Shown here piece after piece: positions 60,695 to 64,000 of a stretch of DNA of 64,000 bases; position 1 is the first letter of the stretch; every line of letters starts with the position of its first letter. This stretch comes from Quillaja saponaria (lineage: Eukaryota > Streptophyta > Magnoliopsida > Fabales > Quillajaceae). The notes below the pieces were generated by a model that saw only the letters and a list, made by a program, of their open reading frames with translations, did no database searches and was not told where the DNA came from. The stretch is from the NCBI GenBank assembly GCA_029379385.1, contig CM055614.1:14947528-15011527 (forward strand), read 5' to 3'. A program made the position numbers and the translations under genes.

Positions 60695-61091
60695 TGTTAA
60701 TGTTGAGTTAATTCGCACGGGGAACTGGAAATGACAGTCTCAAAATGGTCTTTATGGTCAACATGTTTTGACGGTATCTTGGCGACTAGGCGACCTATCG
60801 ACCTCGTATCCTGTAAAATAGACGGACGGGAGCTAGGTTATGGGTGAACTCCCTAAACCCTCTGATGATTAAGTCAAAAGAAGAGCTAAGTAAATAAGTT
60901 GAGGAAGAGTAAATTAGACTTTTCACCTGACTTTCTCTTTTCTTTTTCTTGGCCCTTCTCTAAGAAACGTAAAATGTATATATAGGGGAGGAAAGCACCA
61001 TCACAAGCTACCTGAACTGTTCAAGCTATCAAGTAGAGGGGTAATCGCCATGTAGCATGCTTTTAATGGATAACATTATATTATATTAACA
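60695..61091 (-). repeat. 5' LTR of the Tat-like element
   Basis: The plus strand begins TGTTAAT and ends ATTAACA, a perfect 7-bp inverted terminus with TG...CA ends; length 397 bp. The inner end abuts the primer-binding site. No second copy exists in the window, so the outer boundary rests on the inverted terminus alone. Confidence 0.6.
60976..60986 (-). promoter_or_regulatory. Likely TATA box in the gypsy LTR
   Basis: The minus strand reads CCTATATATACA, about 280 bp before the inner LTR end and directed toward gag. Confidence 0.5.
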
Positions 61092-61482
61092 GATTCAATG
61101 CTTCAATAAAACCTAGTTCATTTAGATGATACACATTAGAGGAATGAAAGTATAGAAATTATTTTATCATAAAAAAATGTAAGAAATTAATTGGATTTAA
61201 AAAAAAATTATAATAAATAAAGTGAATACCTTTTACTACTAATAATTTGGCACACATGTTTACTATTTTAGTTTCCTTGCACTATTCAAAATTTAAATTT
61301 AAACTATTAATAATAATAATAATAATAAGAGAACTAAAGCAAAATATTTAAGATATTTGAAAATTGCCTAGATAGATTTATATTAGCCATGAAAGGAGAA
61401 ATTTCAAAAAATAAAATAAAATATGGTTTTAGGAGAGAGAAGTAAACAATCATTAATGAAATGATAGATATTATTCAACATT
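61092..61482. other. AT-rich gap between gypsy LTR and LINE fragment
   Basis: No gene. It includes (AAT)n near 61310. It is probably the older DNA into which both elements inserted. Confidence 0.45.
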
Positions 61483-61499
61483 AAATGTGTTTTTATATT

Positions 61500-61748
61500 A
61501 AGAGAATACTAGAGGAGGATTGGGATGTTCAATTAGTGTATGTATATCATAAGGCAAATGGTGTAGCAGACAAGCTTTCAAATCTTATGCTAGACAAGAA
61601 TGATATTCATTGTGAGTGGCTCTTGCCTCTAAAAGAGGTTGATATGCTTTTGACTGGGGATAATGCTGGGGTGGCTTAAGCTCATCGGATAGCAATCCTA
61701 CTTGTGTAATCTTTATTGTTGCATTTCCATTTTATCAACAAAAAAAAG
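61500..61748 (+). mobile_element. 5'-truncated LINE, RNase H end and poly-A tail
   Basis: The frame KRILEEDWDVQLVYVYHKANGVADKLSNL... to a TAA at 61677-61679 matches the C-terminal end of plant LINE RNase H (xDWxVxxxHVYRExNxxADxLA). It is followed by about 60 bases of 3' untranslated region and an A-rich tail (61739-61747). The flanks AAATGTGTTTTTATATT (61483-61499) and AAAGTGTTTTATATT (61749-61763) look like a target-site duplication with one substitution and a T-run length change. The upstream ATG (61485) and first five codons then lie in the target site, not in the element. Confidence 0.7.
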
Positions 61749-61968
61749 AAAGTGTTTTATATTTAAAATACTAATATACCCTTTAACGATTAATTAGTTT
61801 TAACAAGTAAATGATGATTTTTTGTATCCAATTGAATGAGTGGACATGGATGTATTTTAGGATTCCCCTTTAGTTTATATTGGATATTTATGAAGAAAAT
61901 AAAAGTTTATATAAAATTTCTCTAAGTAATTGACCAAAATTTTATATTTTCTTTTTATAAATTCAAAT

Positions 61969-62277
61969 TCAAATACAAATTGGGGCTTGTACCAGGAATT
62001 TTTTATTTATTTATTTATTGGAGTTTGAATGTCGTTTTAGATTGGAGCTTAGGAAACTTACTGGTTAATATTTAAAATTATAAATAAAAATATAATATTT
62101 TAAGAGATTATCCATATTTGTAAGGAAGTATATATATATATATATATTTATAGACATTTAAAATTACCTGATTTTTTAAATTTTGATATAAAAAATGTAC
62201 TTTTAATTATACTAAAATATATAAATTCACATGGTGTTGAATTTTTATTTTTTGCACAAATCCCAATTTGTATTTGA
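61969..62277. mobile_element. MITE-like inverted-repeat element of about 309 bp
   Basis: TCAAATACAAATTGGG at 61969-61984 and its exact inverse at 62262-62277. The inner parts also match partly (GCTTGT against ACAAAT). The interior is AT-rich with (TA)n. No clear target-site duplication was found. Confidence 0.5.
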
Positions 62278-62555
62278 GACTACATTTAGTAAAAAAGAAA
62301 AATTAATAATTTTTATTTTCTTCTTAAATGACCACTACAAATTATTCAGATTATTTAAGTTGGTTGAAAAAATAAAAAATAACTAATATTTCTGAAATAA
62401 AAATCAAGAGATGCAATTGAAACATTTTAATATTAAAACAATCAAAAGAAACTAAATTAATTGAGTTAGTTGAACAAAAATTCATCCTTAAATAACTTTT
62501 ATTTTCTTCCTAAGTATCTATTATAAACTAAATTAATTGAGTTAGTTAAAAAAAA

Positions 62556-63086
62556 GGGCAAATTACAGTTACCTCCATTTAACAAAACAACACTCAACCC
62601 TAAACTTAGGAAAAATTGACACTCCCTCCCTTAAGTCTTTGCCCGCTAATAAAATTTCACGGAATATTCTTTATTTCGTTTAATTTAACCATAGTTAACA
62701 CTCAAATTTTAAAAATTAAAACAAAATAAAAAAGTTATTAAAATATTTGAAATTAGACACCCATTGTGTTTTGATTAATCTTGTAATGAATATATTTTCT
62801 TTTCTTTTCTTTTTTATTAACCTTCAATTACTCATTATAGTTGCATTACAAATTAGAGAAAAAACAAGTTGAGGAAATTAAACTTAGTATCTCAACAAAT
62901 TTTTTATTTTTTGTTTTAATGATTTAAACTCAAGTGCTAACTATGGTTAAATTAAAAGGAACAAGGAATATTCTGTGAAATTTTATTAATGAGTGACAAT
63001 TCAATAGAGGGGAGTGTCAATTTTCCCAAAGTTTTGGATTGAATGTTGTTTGGTTAAACCTCAAGGGAGGTAAATGTAGTTTTCCC
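62556..63086. mobile_element. MITE-like element with inverted repeats of about 190 bp
   Basis: The left arm has AATTACAGTTACCTCC, AAAAATTGACACTCCC, ATAAAATTTCAC and TTTAATTTAACCATAGTTA. The right arm has the same blocks in inverse order, each with few changes. Total length is 531 bp. The 9-mers outside are TAAAAAAAA and TAAAAAAAG, which could be a target-site copy but are low in complexity. Long arms and a 9-mer would fit a MULE-type non-autonomous element; this is inference. Confidence 0.7.
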
Positions 63087-63095
63087 TAAAAAAAG

Positions 63096-64000
63096 TAACT
63101 AATATTGTCCAAATTAAAAATGGATTCCGTTGAAATATTTTGATAGTAAAAGAATCAAAAACAAAATTAATCCTTAAATGAAAAGGGAACAATTTTCGGC
63201 CTTTTTAATTTTAGTATGAGTTGTTGAGGAGCCCATTGGATCCGAAACTCCTTTAGAGGGTTTTCGTTGGTACTTTGTAGTCAGGAAGGGAGTTTTGGGA
63301 ACTTAGCCGACTTTGTAGCTTCAGTTCGAGCTTGACTATTTGGCTGCAACTCCGACTTTGAACAGGAAAACTCTTCCAGGTACACCTCGTTGTTTTTAGC
63401 CGATGGTTTATGTTTTTGATTTCATATAATGCTAATTATTTTTAGTTCTGATAAGGTTTTTCACAAACAGAACAATGAAATAATTAACGTAGGCGAGTAA
63501 ACTTGTGTTTCCAAAGTAGATAACTTGTTCCTGAATTAGTCTCACTTGATTTGGCCCTAATGCTGTTGCAATAATTTAAATATTGTGGTTGTAAACTGAT
63601 ATGGTGTTGATGTTTTTACTTTCTATTGTAACTCAACATTTTAGGTGTTGAATTGATTTTACTGATTTTACATTGGAGCTTGCCTTTATAGGTATCTTTC
63701 TTTTGAAGTACTAAAAATGTAATTATTTACACACACACACATATATATTATTCATAATATATGCATTTTTTTTTGTACGAGGATGTCGTCCACAATTGTC
63801 TTCTCCTCCTCTCATGCTCACATCACAAGTCATAAGTCACAAGCACACAACCATAGCATTTGATTTTACAGTATTTTTACTTGGTTTAGGAAGCATTATA
63901 GGGTGAGTTGGTCTTCTAAACTAAGTAATTCCTATCTTCCACTTTAATGACAGTTGTGTTTAGCTTTAATCCTAGGAACTCAATTTTAATGTGTTACCAT
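63096..64000. other. Right-edge region, possible gene leader
   Basis: 63200-63400 is more GC-rich and non-repetitive, with a splice-donor-like CTTCCAGGTACACC at about 63377. Downstream AT-rich sequence could be an intron, and there is an (AC)n run near 63731. No open frame supports a gene inside the window. A host gene may begin beyond the right edge. Confidence 0.3.

Larger units (their letters stand above)
52941..61091 (-). mobile_element. Ty3/gypsy element, Tat/Retand-like, 3' LTR lost
   Basis: Minus-strand gag-pol (about 60650 down to 55471), an LTR and primer-binding site at the right end, and an extra gene on the opposite strand at the left end. A second RNase H-like domain after the pol RNase H, plus an antisense gene in the 3' part, are features of the Tat lineage (Retand-type). 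The left LTR is absent. The element ends in a junction with copia C. All reading frames are broken. Confidence 0.82.

Overview
The window reads as nuclear DNA of a flowering plant, most likely a eudicot. It is AT-rich and contains no complete intact gene. The recognisable coding material is almost all broken transposable-element genes: plant Ty1/copia and Ty3/gypsy retrotransposons, a Mutator-like DNA transposon, a LINE tail and MITE-like inverted repeats. I saw no tRNA, rRNA, CRISPR or bacterial-type operon. The only fragment that looks host-derived is a roughly 83-residue piece of a WD40-repeat protein near the left edge.

Layout. 0.9-3.8 kb: the WD40 fragment abuts the 3' part of an LTR, then a PBS-like site and a decayed Ty3/gypsy gag. 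5.6-12.2 kb: copia element A, with both LTRs and a degenerate pol. 14.5-15.25 kb: a solo LTR with matching GTAAC target-site copies. 16.7-28.7 kb: a large Mutator-like element (MULE) with inverted repeats of about 212 bp. It carries a MuDR-type transposase pseudogene and a second, intron-containing plant mobile domain (PMD) gene related to MAIN/MAIL1. Its transposase exon is split by a nested 3.9-kb copia element in the opposite orientation, flanked by an exact CCTTG duplication. The MULE may itself sit inside an older hAT-like element with GGTCGGGT-rich ends (15.6-30.1 kb).

31-43 kb has no coding signal but holds three diverged copies of a long noncoding repeat (R1, R2, R3), LTR-like at the 3' end, and between R2 and R3 an array of about ten units of roughly 122 bp. 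43-53 kb holds two truncated members of the same copia family as A. B lacks its 5' end and C lacks its 3' end; they lie 252 bp apart. 53-61.1 kb is a Tat/Retand-like Ty3/gypsy element with gag-pol on the minus strand, an opposite-strand extra gene with a GT-AG intron, one LTR, and its other end lost at a deletion junction with C. 61.5-63.1 kb has a 5'-truncated LINE with likely target-site duplications and two MITE-like elements, one inserted into a local tandem duplication.

The genes do not form a working pathway. The main story is nested insertion and decay. The two items most worth following are the MULE that pairs a transposase with a PMD gene, and the noncoding three-copy repeat with its satellite-like array.
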